Of a stretch of 48,795 nucleotides of DNA, positions 8,824-17,841 are shown piece after piece. Position 1 is the first letter of the stretch. The number at the start of each line of letters is the position of its first letter. The DNA comes from Gammaproteobacteria bacterium MedPE (GTDB taxonomy: Bacteria; Pseudomonadota; Gammaproteobacteria; Enterobacterales; Psychrobiaceae). The DNA is taken from assembly GCA_001874365.1 (NCBI GenBank), contig MPDF01000011.1:1-48795 (forward strand), in the 5' to 3' direction. Both the position numbers and the translations under genes were made by a program. Under the pieces are notes generated by a model that worked only from the letters and a program-made list of their open reading frames with translations, searched no databases and was not told the DNA's origin.

Positions 8824-9537
8824 TTACTTAACTGTTACAGTTACTCGTAGCACTGGATTCAACCAACGGTGAACAGTATTGCTGACATCACTTTTACCGC
8901 CGTCTTGCATTGCATCACCAATATTTCCTGGGTGAATATGAACCGTTTTATTGGTGTCTTCAGTAGATAAACCTGTACCGTTTTCACCAGCATCGCCTAA
9001 TGGAAACGCTGGGATCCCAAGTTGACCCGGCATACCCGCGCCCATCACATAAAGTTCATTATTGGCTTCAGTACCCGCATCATACGCGTTAACATTGATC
9101 GTGTAAGTTCCTGCTTCAGTAGGAATAGTCCAAGCATCAACACCAGCAAATGCGTCGTTCGTTGGTAGTAACATTGCGGTTAGTGAAAGGTGTGTATCTG
9201 ATTCGGTATTCAGATCAAATTCTGGTGTTGATTTGCCAGGCATTAATAAGCCAGCATTAGGGTTAGCTACTTTGTGACCATTTGCAGCATCGATTTGAGC
9301 GCCAAGATCATCAATGCTTCCACCTTCAGCCATTTTCTGTAGAGCAACAGAAGCCGCTTCGCCTGTTTTAAATAGATGAGTATCACTGTCATGACTTGCG
9401 ACTAGCAATGGCGTAAATACCATACCGTGCGTGAGGTTTGTTACTTTGATAGTTAATTCAGCAGCAGAGGCTGAAGCACTAGACAGTGCGATTAAACCAG
9501 CAACGCTTGTAGCGAGTAAAGTCTTCTTATTATTCAT
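8824..9537 (-). CDS. Secreted/periplasmic spondin-domain protein
   Basis: 237 residues with a Sec signal peptide (KTLLATSVAGLIALSSASASA, cleavage after about residue 26) and no lipobox. The mature part is one Spond_N-like domain. It is clearly paralogous to the downstream lipoprotein: VTNLTHGMVFTPLLVASHD, LLPTNDAFAGVDAW, NAYDAGTEANNE, a terminal HIHPGNIGD and HRWLNPVLRVTV. A 10-base gap separates the two, so they look like a tandem duplication in which one copy is soluble and the other lipid-anchored. It is the first gene of the presumed four-gene operon with the two-component system. The biochemical role is unknown. Confidence 0.85.
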   Translation of the reverse strand: MNNKKTLLATSVAGLIALSSASASAAELTIKVTNLTHGMVFTPLLVASHDSDTHLFKTGEAASVALQKMAEGGSIDDLGAQIDAANGHKVANPNAGLLMPGKSTPEFDLNTESDTHLSLTAMLLPTNDAFAGVDAWTIPTEAGTYTINVNAYDAGTEANNELYVMGAGMPGQLGIPAFPLGDAGENGTGLSTEDTNKTVHIHPGNIGDAMQDGGKSDVSNTVHRWLNPVLRVTVTVK

Positions 9538-9632
9538 GATATTTGCTTCCTTTGATTTAGTGTTGCACTCATCTTAGAAAGCAAATATCCCGAATTTATC
9601 GTCAATTTATCACAAAATTATAACAAATTATT

Positions 9633-10355
9633 TTATCCAATAATTACAACAACTTCGTACAATAATATTTGAGAAATTAGGACTAAAAATGTCGCAACAC
9701 CCAATAAAGTGTAACTTTGTTCGTCATTGGTGAATAGTGGCAACAACCACAGCCCTAAACCGACGATTAGAAAGGCGAAAAACCAATACAATTCCGGTGT
9801 TATTTGATCAAGTAACAACGTACTATCGTGGCCCATAAAGGAAAAACCGAAAATGATCAGGCTCAAAACACTCGTTGCAACACCAATAATTGGTAACAAT
9901 TGATTAAAAGCAACCAAACGATGTTTCGCCTTTACCAATATTAACTGAGCGAGCACACAACCCGTTACTATCACTGGCAAGAGTACAAAAATGGTTGTTT
10001 GCGTAAACGCAACGCCAAGTGCATAAATGCCTAATGGAATTAACGCCCCATAAATCGCTTTATCTGGTATAGCGCGCTTGTTCGGCAGTTTGCCTTGCCA
10101 AATGCTCAATAATACACCGTAAATTCCGCCAAGAACGCCAACACCAAGGAACCAGTTAGACAACGCTGTTTCTACCGCCATCATTAAAGAAACAAAAATC
10201 ACTGTCCATATTGTGATTAATTCCCCTTGAATCCTGCTGTGTTGTCCAGGACACAATTGCCCTTTCTTTAGAATTAAACAGAGTATTGAAAACGCAAAAA
10301 ACGGAGAAAGTGCAAGAATTGGCACCACGATGTTATAGAAGGAAATATCAATCAC
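9633..10355 (-). CDS. Multi-pass membrane protein of unknown function
   Basis: 240 residues, strongly hydrophobic, with about seven or eight predicted transmembrane helices (for example around 8-30, 46-84, 98-140, 150-172, 188-207 and 215-238). No recognisable catalytic or transport motif is visible. It starts with GTG preceded by GAGA. It lies 52 bases downstream of the thioredoxin-like gene and 95 bases upstream of the spondin genes on the same strand. It could belong to either unit or neither. I do not recognise the family. Confidence 0.7.
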   Translation of the reverse strand: MIDISFYNIVVPILALSPFFAFSILCLILKKGQLCPGQHSRIQGELITIWTVIFVSLMMAVETALSNWFLGVGVLGGIYGVLLSIWQGKLPNKRAIPDKAIYGALIPLGIYALGVAFTQTTIFVLLPVIVTGCVLAQLILVKAKHRLVAFNQLLPIIGVATSVLSLIIFGFSFMGHDSTLLLDQITPELYWFFAFLIVGLGLWLLPLFTNDEQSYTLLGVATFLVLISQILLYEVVVIIG

Positions 10356-10407
10356 GAAATATTCTCGTTATAAAAATTTGCGTGAATTATACCGAAACCT
10401 TCAAACT

Positions 10408-10839
10408 TTACGACAAGGAGTTTGCAATAAATTGCGCTAGCTCTTTTGGACGCATTCCACCGTTGACCATTCCTTTTAATTTACCTTGTTTAAATAGTGC
10501 AATAGTCGGCACACCACGTAACTTATATTTAGTCGCGAATGCTTTATTCTTGGGTAAATAGGCATGAGCAAATCTCACCTTGCCAGAATGAGCCTTTGCA
10601 CTTTTCTTAAATATCTCATAAAAAGATTTACAAATAGAGCAATTGGGGCCAGACATGAACACCACTAACGGTATCTTAGACTTTGACAGCGGCAGAAAAT
10701 GATGTGGCAGCATTTCGACCACAACACCGTCTAGCAACGATTGCCTGCAATGCAAACATCGTTGATCGCTATTTATACTAGGAATAGAAAGCTTGCAAGG
10801 TTTCCCACAAGCACTGCAATTGATTGATAAGTTTGTCAT
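10408..10839 (-). CDS. Thioredoxin-2-like protein with non-canonical CSIC active site
   Basis: 143 residues, matching TrxC in length and layout. An N-terminal zinc ribbon (C8/C11 and C28/C31) is followed by a thioredoxin fold with the cis-proline at P111 (RGVPTIALF) and a glycine-containing C-terminal segment. The active site is atypical: the family WCGPC motif is replaced by NCSIC (C67 and C70), so the tryptophan and the Gly-Pro pair are lost. Both redox cysteines remain, so disulfide chemistry is possible but the redox potential should differ. It could act as a reductase, isomerase or redox sensor. Confidence 0.8.
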   Translation of the reverse strand: MTNLSINCSACGKPCKLSIPSINSDQRCLHCRQSLLDGVVVEMLPHHFLPLSKSKIPLVVFMSGPNCSICKSFYEIFKKSAKAHSGKVRFAHAYLPKNKAFATKYKLRGVPTIALFKQGKLKGMVNGGMRPKELAQFIANSLS

Positions 10840-11110
10840 AAAAGCTCTAGTTTGAGATAGAAATTGAAATTTTGCGCTAGCAGTCGTTAACTTCTACATT
10901 ACACTTACATAAATTCTATGGGGATCGTAGCATTTCGACGTGGACAAGCAATCATTATTGCTCAATGACCTCGCTTGATCCTCTACTTTTCAAAATTATA
11001 GAGAACAATATTATTAATCGACTATTTTTTAGCCGCCAAACAACATCTCGACTGGTCTTCTTCCCCAATGCTGATAAACTTTCGTCATTACACTATCAAT
11101 AACGTTTTCT

Positions 11111-12523
11111 ATGACAAACACTTCTCAACCAACTATTTTGTGGCACGATTATGAAACCTGGGGTGCTGATACGAGACGCGATCGCCCTGCTCAATTTGCG
11201 GCTATTCGCACCGATCTTGATCTTAATATCATCGGCGAGCCCATCGAGCTTTATTGTGAATTAGCAAATGACTATTTACCCGCGCCACAAGCTTGTTTTG
11301 TGACAGGACTCACGCCTCAAAAAGTCAATCGTCTCGGCATGCCTGAAACGCAATTTATAGAGAAGATTAATGAAATTTTTAGCCAACCCAATACGACAGT
11401 AGCTGGATATAATAATATTCGTTTTGATGATGAGATTACGCGGCAAACGCTGTATCGAAATTTTCAAGATCCTTACGCACGAGAGTGGCAAAACGGATGT
11501 TCACGTTGGGATATTATAGACCTAGTTAGAACCTGCTATGCGCTGCGCCCCGAAGGTATTGAATGGCCTACTAATGACGATGGCATCGTCAGTTTTCGTT
11601 TAGAGCTACTGACCGCTGCTAACAATATCGCTCACGAAGGTGCGCATGATGCGATTAGCGACGTTATTGCGACGATAGAGATGGCGAAACTCATCAAAAC
11701 AAAGCAACCGAAACTTTTTGATTATGTATTTAACCTTCGTCGTAAGGCACAAGTGAGTAAACTGTTCGACTTGGTGAATTTCACGCCATTAGTTCATATT
11801 AGTTCAAAAATTCCTGCGGCTTCTGGCTGTTCAACCTACATTGCGCCAGTTGCTTATCACCCCACTAATAAAAATGCGATGATCTGTCTAAATCTCAATA
11901 TGGATTTAACGCCACTGTTGGAATTAACGCCACATGACATTGTTGAACGCATGTATACAAAACGAAGTGAACTAGGCGATCTTCTGCCAATTGCGCTAAA
12001 ACTCATTCACGTCAATAAGTGCCCCGTTATCGCACCAGCGAAAACACTGACTAAGGAAGCTGCCGATCAACATGGCATTGACCGCGTATTATGCCGTAAA
12101 AACCTCGATTTATTACTCGCCAATCCACAACTTCGAGAAACGGTTACCCAAGTCTATCAGATTCAAAATGACCACCCTGAAGAAAAAAATCCAGATTTGA
12201 TGCTTTACAGTGGCGGGTTCTTTTCTCATCATGATAAAAATGCGATGGAAAGACTGCTGCAAACGCCGCCAGAACAATTGCCTGCCGTCGCATTCAATTT
12301 TGAAGATAAACGTCTTGACGAAATGCTCTTTCGCTATCGCGCTCGGAATTACCCATTAACGCTATCGGCCTCAGAACAACAACGATGGAATGATTACCGC
12401 ATGAATACAATGGATGGACAAGGTTATGCATATCAATTAGAAACGCTGGCGTTAGAGCATGGCTCCGATGAGCGAAAGATGGCTATTTTAAAGGCCCTGT
12501 TCGAATACGCCAACAGCCTGTAG
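11111..12523 (+). CDS. sbcB: Exodeoxyribonuclease I
   Basis: 470 residues, compared with about 475 in E. coli. The DEDDh exonuclease motifs are visible: D13 and E15 (WHDYETWG), the central NNIRFDDE segment, and the EGAHDAISDV segment with the catalytic His/Asp. The SH3-like and C-terminal helical regions of ExoI follow (YSGGFF and FRYRARNYP). The enzyme digests single-stranded DNA 3' to 5' and works in recombination and mismatch repair. It is monocistronic and divergent from the thioredoxin-like gene; the 271-base spacer contains a small AGCAAT/ATTGCT hairpin and no gene. Confidence 0.95.
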   Translation: MTNTSQPTILWHDYETWGADTRRDRPAQFAAIRTDLDLNIIGEPIELYCELANDYLPAPQACFVTGLTPQKVNRLGMPETQFIEKINEIFSQPNTTVAGYNNIRFDDEITRQTLYRNFQDPYAREWQNGCSRWDIIDLVRTCYALRPEGIEWPTNDDGIVSFRLELLTAANNIAHEGAHDAISDVIATIEMAKLIKTKQPKLFDYVFNLRRKAQVSKLFDLVNFTPLVHISSKIPAASGCSTYIAPVAYHPTNKNAMICLNLNMDLTPLLELTPHDIVERMYTKRSELGDLLPIALKLIHVNKCPVIAPAKTLTKEAADQHGIDRVLCRKNLDLLLANPQLRETVTQVYQIQNDHPEEKNPDLMLYSGGFFSHHDKNAMERLLQTPPEQLPAVAFNFEDKRLDEMLFRYRARNYPLTLSASEQQRWNDYRMNTMDGQGYAYQLETLALEHGSDERKMAILKALFEYANSL

Positions 12524-12585
12524 CGTATTTCATCAAATATACTCGTTACCAGTAAAAGTGTGTGGTTCAGAATGCGGGGATATTA

Positions 12586-12604
12586 GGCACCTTAATCAGG
12601 TGCC
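12586..12604. terminator. Hairpin between convergent sbcB and dehydrogenase genes
   Basis: A perfect 7-bp stem GGCACCT/AGGTGCC with a 5-base loop lies in the 94-base convergent gap. There is no clear T run on either side, so it may be a factor-assisted terminator or RNA-stabilising hairpin. Confidence 0.45.
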
Positions 12605-12617
12605 CATAATTATATGA

Positions 12618-13487
12618 CTACTTCTGCTTAGTTAAACGCGCGTGCAAGCTCGATGTATCCCAGCGATTCCCGCCCATGTCTTGAACGTCGCCATAGAATT
12701 GATCAACGAGTGCAGTCACCGGTAACTTTGATTGATTTGAGCGTGCCTCATCGAGGGCTATACCTAAATCTTTGCGCATCCAATCAATCGCAAAACCAAA
12801 TTCGTATTCATTATCAATCATCGCATGGTAACGATTTTCCATTTGCCAGCTCTGCGCCGCGCCTTTAGAAATCACCTCTATAACTTTAGCAACATCGAGA
12901 TTTGCCTGTTTGGCGAAATGAACGCCTTCGGCGAGCCCCTGAACTACACCGGCAATACAGATTTGGTTTACCATTTTAGCAAGCTGGCCAGCTCCAACAT
13001 CGCCGATCAGTTCAGCGCACCGCGCATAAGCACCTAACACAGGACGAACAGACTCAAAAACGCCTTGCTCACCACCTACCATAATGGTTAATACGCCATT
13101 TTCAGCACCTGCTTGCCCGCCAGATACTGGTGCATCGAGAAAACCAATTGATTTACCGTTACAAATACCCGCCAATTCCCGCGCAACATCCGCTGAAGCG
13201 GTGGTGTGATCACAAAGGATCGTATTTGCAGTCATGCTTTGTAATACACCATTTTCACCAATGGTCACTTCTCTTAGGTCGTCGTCATTGCCGACACAAC
13301 AAAAGACGATTTCTGCATTGTCGGCTGCTGCCGCAGGCGTAATCGCGTGGTGTCCACCATACTCATTACACCAATTGACGGCCTTTTCAGTCGTCCGATT
13401 GTAAACAACGACGTCATGTCCTGATTTTTGAAGGAAACCTGCCATTGGATACCCCATGACGCCTAAACCTATAAATGCTAATTTCAT
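12618..13487 (-). CDS. NAD(P)-dependent beta-hydroxyacid dehydrogenase (HIBADH/tartronate semialdehyde reductase family)
   Basis: 289 residues. An N-terminal Rossmann fold carries FIGLGVMGYPMA (residues 5-16). The substrate-binding motif DAPVSGGQAGAENG (118-131) and catalytic lysine K171 (GAGQLAKMVNQI) are intact. Substrates in this family include 3-hydroxyisobutyrate, tartronate semialdehyde and sulfolactaldehyde; the sequence does not decide between them. Its ATG follows AGGAAAAACA. It lies 8 bases after the FGGY kinase gene, so the two probably act in one small sugar or polyol-derived pathway. Confidence 0.88.
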   Translation of the reverse strand: MKLAFIGLGVMGYPMAGFLQKSGHDVVVYNRTTEKAVNWCNEYGGHHAITPAAAADNAEIVFCCVGNDDDLREVTIGENGVLQSMTANTILCDHTTASADVARELAGICNGKSIGFLDAPVSGGQAGAENGVLTIMVGGEQGVFESVRPVLGAYARCAELIGDVGAGQLAKMVNQICIAGVVQGLAEGVHFAKQANLDVAKVIEVISKGAAQSWQMENRYHAMIDNEYEFGFAIDWMRKDLGIALDEARSNQSKLPVTALVDQFYGDVQDMGGNRWDTSSLHARLTKQK

Positions 13488-13495
13488 TGTTTTTC

Positions 13496-15043
13496 CTAGT
13501 ATTTGTTGTAAAACGGCCGTAAATAGCTATAAATTTTTGAACTCTTTTTATCATAAATTTGCTGGTAAAGTGTCGCGTTTTCACTCGGTTCAAAACGCTT
13601 GCCATGCTTGACCATTGCCTTAGCTCCAGCGCTAATGGTGTCATAAAAACCAACGCCCTTCGCACAGGCTATCGCCGCGCCAAGACCAGACGTTTCATGA
13701 GTTTGCACTCTCTCGCAAGGTAAGTTGAAGACATCACTGGCAATTTGCATAACAACGTCACTTTGACTCCCTCCACCACTAATACGAATAAGATCAATTT
13801 TTTTAGGAGAAATTTTTTCCAACCTTAAAAGGCCTTGTTTTAATGACAACAAAATGCCTTCTATCAATGCACGATATAAATCAAAGCGCGTGTGATCAGG
13901 TGTAAATCCTACAATAGAACCCCGTGCTTCTGGTCCAGGATATATCACTCCAGGTGCCCAAAACGGTTGAACGACCAATCCATTACAGCCAGGAAGTATA
14001 TCGACAATTTTTCGACAGATGAACTCTTCCGTTTTAATACCAAGCCTTTGTGCTTCTTGAACATCTTCTTGTCCATATTGCTCAATAAAATGACTTAACA
14101 ACCAAAACCCACGCTGCAAAATAATTTCGTTGATAAAACTCTTCTCGACCAAAGACGGATAAGCGGGCAGATAGCGATAGGCTTCCTTGTATTCTTGTTG
14201 GGTAATGGAGACAGTGGCGGCCGTTCCTAGGCTTATACTCGCAATATTAGGAGATGCTGTACCAGATGTTAATGTCTCACACGCTTTGTCCGCGCCCGCA
14301 CTAATAATTGGTGTGCCAGCGGTTAATCCTGTTTCAGCGTGTGCTTGTTCATTAACCTGACCAAGCACTTCACCAGGTTCGATCACATCAATCATTTGAT
14401 TTCTAGTCACATCAATGGCTTCCCATTGCCATGCCCAAGGCATGCCCCATTTTCTCTTTTTATAATTAAAGGGAAGATAACCTACTTGCGAGGCGACGGA
14501 ATCAGCCAATACACCGCTAAGTTTATAATTGAGCCAAGCGGAGAGAAAGCCAATTTTATCGGTTTTTTCTGCTACATCGGGCTGATGTTCAACTACCCAA
14601 TTACACTCTGATTCACCTTGAAAATAATTCAGGCGCCTAGTCATACCAATCACACCGAATGCTACTTTCCACCACGGTGAAAACGGCGGCAGCTTATGGG
14701 CCCGCCGATTGTCTGGCCACATGATTATCGGCCTTAAAGGTCTGTATTCTCGATCAAGATGAATGACACAGTTACGTTGAGTCGTCAGTGAAATACCAAT
14801 AATCTGACTTGGTGTAATATTCGACTCACGCCAAAGCTGTTTAAGCACCTCGCAGACCTGCTGCCAACAATAATTGGCGTCTTGTTCCGCCCAACCCAGC
14901 TCGGGAACATTATAGGGGATCACTTGACGCATGCTCTTGGTAATGAGCTGACCATTGCTGTCGAATACCAGCGCTCTTACGCTCTGGGTACCGTAGTCAA
15001 TGGTTATAAGATACTGATTTTGTGATGTATTGATATCTAACAC
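13496..15043 (-). CDS. FGGY-family carbohydrate kinase
   Basis: 515 residues. The N-terminal ATPase lobe begins ITIDYGTQSVRALVFD, followed by PELGWAEQDANYCWQQ. The catalytic aspartate is in the ISAGADKACET segment, and the adenosine motif is ISGGGSQSDVVMQIASDVF. These are typical of xylulokinase/glycerol-kinase relatives that phosphorylate sugars or polyols with ATP. The specific substrate cannot be read from sequence. A GTG start (15041-15043) places the phosphate-1 motif near residue 15. No transporter or regulator gene is adjacent, so induction is unknown. Confidence 0.88.
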   Translation of the reverse strand: MLDINTSQNQYLITIDYGTQSVRALVFDSNGQLITKSMRQVIPYNVPELGWAEQDANYCWQQVCEVLKQLWRESNITPSQIIGISLTTQRNCVIHLDREYRPLRPIIMWPDNRRAHKLPPFSPWWKVAFGVIGMTRRLNYFQGESECNWVVEHQPDVAEKTDKIGFLSAWLNYKLSGVLADSVASQVGYLPFNYKKRKWGMPWAWQWEAIDVTRNQMIDVIEPGEVLGQVNEQAHAETGLTAGTPIISAGADKACETLTSGTASPNIASISLGTAATVSITQQEYKEAYRYLPAYPSLVEKSFINEIILQRGFWLLSHFIEQYGQEDVQEAQRLGIKTEEFICRKIVDILPGCNGLVVQPFWAPGVIYPGPEARGSIVGFTPDHTRFDLYRALIEGILLSLKQGLLRLEKISPKKIDLIRISGGGSQSDVVMQIASDVFNLPCERVQTHETSGLGAAIACAKGVGFYDTISAGAKAMVKHGKRFEPSENATLYQQIYDKKSSKIYSYLRPFYNKY

Positions 15044-15123
15044 TCTTAGATTAATTCAAGCGTTGCTATGGTATACCAATTTTCCTTCTAACCCAACGCC
15101 ATTAAGCTGCTCTTTTAACTCAT

Positions 15124-15154
15124 AAAAAAAGCCGCTTACATCGTTAGCGGCTTT
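15124..15154 (-). terminator. Terminator downstream of asmA
   Basis: A 9-bp stem AAAGCCGCT/AGCGGCTTT with a 9-base loop, followed on the minus strand by seven T residues. It lies between the asmA stop and the kinase start, so the kinase-dehydrogenase pair must have its own promoter. Confidence 0.85.
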
Positions 15155-15195
15155 CTAGATTAGTTGATGTGTAGGTTTACGTTAACACCGTAGTA

Positions 15196-17055
15196 TTAGA
15201 ACAAGCCCTTTAATTTATCTTTAAGTTTATCTTTCGCTTTTTTCTTCGCTTCTTCTTTTAATTTATCAGCTTGCAATTTCGCCTTCGCTTTTAGGGCTGC
15301 CTTTTCTTGATCTAGTTTTGCCTTTAATGCTCCGCTAGTGTCCAAACCAAATTTTGGATCAGTAAAGCTACCAGTAACTTTCAACGGAATTGCAAGCCCA
15401 GTTAGATCACTACCGCCATTTTGCCCTTTCGACGTGCCGACTAAATTAACCTTAAGGTGATAGTCCACTAGTTCTTGTAAAATGTCAGCCGTGCCTTGAC
15501 CATTTAGGCGTAAAAATGGCGCTTCCATTAACAACGCTGTGTTGTTAACAATGCCTTTTTGGATCGTGAATTCACCCGTGAGTGCAGTGAAATCTGTTTT
15601 CTTTTCTTCTTCACTTGCACTGCTCCCTAGTGCCGCTTTTGCACTGCGCAATTTTTGAGCGATATTAATGCCGTATAAAGCGCCGTCACGAATAGCAAAG
15701 CTTCCTTTGCCTTCTAACCCCTTCTTTATTTTGCTGACTGTTAAGCCACGCCCGTTAGCCACTAGATTAAATTCCGTTGCACCAGCTAGCATATCTACAT
15801 CAGCGGCATCCTTTAATAACGGAAGAATTTGTACCCCTTTTAATTGGTTATCAATTGAATAACTATTTCGGCCATTATCATGACTAACGGTTGCGTTTAA
15901 CGTCATGTTTCCGTCATATAAATCAACTGACAGCGGAGCAAGCTTCGCATTTCCATCTTTAACGTTTACATTGAGTAACGTTTGACCAATGTTAATACCT
16001 TTTGCTTTAAAACCTGCGATCGTTAGCTGACCGTCAACATCTAAGGTGGTTAAAATACTTAAATCAGGTTCTATTTCAGCTACCGGTTCTTTTGATGGAG
16101 CTGTTTGTTCAGTCTCTTCGTTTGCTGCTGGAATCAGTGGATTTAGATCCCATTCATTCCCTTTTAAATCAAAACGTACTTTCGTTTTGTCAAGTAATGC
16201 GACAGACGCATTACCATCAATTTTCATACCATTAACATCTAACGATAAATGTTCAATCGTCGCAATCATTGGAGATAACTGAACATTCGCACTGGTATTT
16301 AGTGCAATAGTCATCTGCCCTGCCGGTACGTTTTCGCCATTAAGCGCACCATCAACAGATAGGGACTTAAGCGCAACATTTGAAATATCAGCGCTGACGT
16401 TCATCATCGCTTGAAGATTTAAGTCACCAACGAATTCCTTCGTCGCGACGCTTAAAATGACATCAAGTGTCGTATCTTTACCCAGTTCAAATGCGCCCAA
16501 TTCAATCAGTTTGATGGATAAGTCTGTTTCCGTACCGAGCTTTTTATCAATAACGGTAATTAATGTGTTAGTGATATCGATGCCCGCCAGCGCAAGCTTT
16601 GGTAACTCACTTTTCGTGTTGCTTTGGCTTTCTGTTGGCGTTTGAGGAGTTGTTGTTTCACTGCCAGCTCCCATACCATCAAGGTTTGTTATCCCTTGAG
16701 CATTTGTTTCTAAGTTGAAATTCAGACCATCTAAGCTGAGCTGTCCCAACTTTATTTCACCAGAAAACAATGGCATCACGTCTACAGATACCGACAATTT
16801 ATCAATCTTTGCTAGGTTTTCTTGACTAAAACCTGGCGCGTTTTTAAGCTCAATTTGACCTGTACCAATGGCAAGTTTTGGAAAAATAACCCAACCAAGA
16901 TCGCCATTGATTGCCAATTTACGATTGAGAGACTTTTCAGCTTGTTGTTCAATTTCTGCTTTATAGTCGTTTGGATCGACCAAAACTATTAATGCTACAA
17001 CAGCAGTAATAATTAAGATAAGGATAGCGATAACTATCTTAAGAAAACGTTTCAT
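15196..17055 (-). CDS. asmA: AsmA-family outer-membrane assembly/lipid transport protein
   Basis: 619 residues, close to E. coli AsmA (617). One N-terminal transmembrane helix (about 5-27) is followed by a conserved AsmA N-terminal region (VDPNDYKAEIEQQAEKSLNR, then GDLGWVIFPKLAIG), long beta-rich repeats typical of the bridge-like lipid transfer fold, an AsmA C-terminal domain (VDLYDGNMTLNATV, LANGRGLT-type segments, GKGSFAIRDGALYGIN), and a Lys/Ala-rich helical tail (about 585-619). It is anchored in the inner membrane with the body in the periplasm. Members influence outer-membrane phospholipid and porin assembly. Confidence 0.9.
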   Translation of the reverse strand: MKRFLKIVIAILILIITAVVALIVLVDPNDYKAEIEQQAEKSLNRKLAINGDLGWVIFPKLAIGTGQIELKNAPGFSQENLAKIDKLSVSVDVMPLFSGEIKLGQLSLDGLNFNLETNAQGITNLDGMGAGSETTTPQTPTESQSNTKSELPKLALAGIDITNTLITVIDKKLGTETDLSIKLIELGAFELGKDTTLDVILSVATKEFVGDLNLQAMMNVSADISNVALKSLSVDGALNGENVPAGQMTIALNTSANVQLSPMIATIEHLSLDVNGMKIDGNASVALLDKTKVRFDLKGNEWDLNPLIPAANEETEQTAPSKEPVAEIEPDLSILTTLDVDGQLTIAGFKAKGINIGQTLLNVNVKDGNAKLAPLSVDLYDGNMTLNATVSHDNGRNSYSIDNQLKGVQILPLLKDAADVDMLAGATEFNLVANGRGLTVSKIKKGLEGKGSFAIRDGALYGINIAQKLRSAKAALGSSASEEEKKTDFTALTGEFTIQKGIVNNTALLMEAPFLRLNGQGTADILQELVDYHLKVNLVGTSKGQNGGSDLTGLAIPLKVTGSFTDPKFGLDTSGALKAKLDQEKAALKAKAKLQADKLKEEAKKKAKDKLKDKLKGLF

Positions 17056-17142
17056 CTAGATTCCCTGATTAGAAAGTAATTGTGAGTATTATGATAGACA
17101 ACTAGTCATCACATCAATTCATTTATTGCGTGATTGAGCGGA

Positions 17143-17175
17143 AAATAAAAAGGCAGCGATAAAAATCGCTGCCTT
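17143..17175 (-). terminator. Terminator downstream of the dUTPase gene
   Basis: A perfect 11-bp stem AAGGCAGCGAT/ATCGCTGCCTT with an AAAA loop. A T-rich tract follows on the minus strand. It ends the yebG-DUF1415-dut unit. Confidence 0.88.
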
Positions 17176-17191
17176 CTTTTCACAGATTGGT

Positions 17192-17818
17192 TTAGCTTGG
17201 GTAGGCGTCACTTAGCGCTTGATAAACATTATCCGCAAGCGATGCATCACAGGCTAATGCATTTAATGCGTCTGCAAGGTGTTCATTATCTTCGCGATCG
17301 TTCCAAACTTTGATGTATGAACCATCTTTATAGCCGTGATCTTGACGGAAGTAATTTAATACATTTTTTCCAATGTACCATTTATAGAGTGCGTCAAAAT
17401 CAAATTCAACAACTGACATGACTTTACAAAATTCACTGTACGGCATTTCTGACAGGGCTGATTTACCAACCAACGCCTTTGCTAGCGGTAAAAACTGACC
17501 AGACTCGTGTTTATTCCCAAAGTGGTCTGCCCAAATCTGCGCACTTTGAACTATTGCTTCGTCAATTGGTAATGCAGGATGACGTTTCAATTCTGCGCTC
17601 ATTAAAAAGTGCCAAATGTCCACCAGCTCAAGATGGACTTGTTCGATATCAGGTGTTTGATGCTTCCACCATTTCCATCCGAAGTGATCAATCATTTCTG
17701 CGCCTTCTACGACGACAGCACAATGCCAATCTTGTGATGGATCGTTAATCCAATCTGGGTTAATTGCTGCGTTAAGTTTGTTTTGCATTTCAAACATTTG
17801 TCGAAGTTGCGCAATCAT
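17192..17818 (-). CDS. Dimeric (all-alpha) dUTP diphosphatase
   Basis: 208 residues. The metal-binding acids of the dimeric dUTPase/MazG-type fold are visible: E38 and E41 (VVVEGAEMIDHFGWKWWK) and E64/D67 (HLELVDIWHF). The enzyme hydrolyses dUTP, and often dUDP, to dUMP, limiting uracil incorporation and feeding dTMP synthesis. This type is unrelated to the trimeric Dut. It is the last gene of the yebG-led unit, 23 bases after DUF1415, so it is likely raised during the SOS response. In the same window dcd makes dUTP and tmk uses dTMP. Confidence 0.88.
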   Translation of the reverse strand: MIAQLRQMFEMQNKLNAAINPDWINDPSQDWHCAVVVEGAEMIDHFGWKWWKHQTPDIEQVHLELVDIWHFLMSAELKRHPALPIDEAIVQSAQIWADHFGNKHESGQFLPLAKALVGKSALSEMPYSEFCKVMSVVEFDFDALYKWYIGKNVLNYFRQDHGYKDGSYIKVWNDREDNEHLADALNALACDASLADNVYQALSDAYPS

Positions 17819-17841
17819 AAATCTTCCTATTATAATGTTGA

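Noticed and set aside
8638-8850. Plus-strand frame with a Gly/Val repeat (GVGAGVGAGVGVGAG).
   Set aside because: It is the antisense of the Pro/Thr linker of the spondin lipoprotein; an elastin-like protein is not supported.
10860-11110. Gap between the thioredoxin-like gene and sbcB checked for a small RNA or gene.
   Set aside because: Only one short AGCAAT/ATTGCT hairpin and AT-rich sequence are seen; there is no terminator-promoter pair to support an RNA gene.
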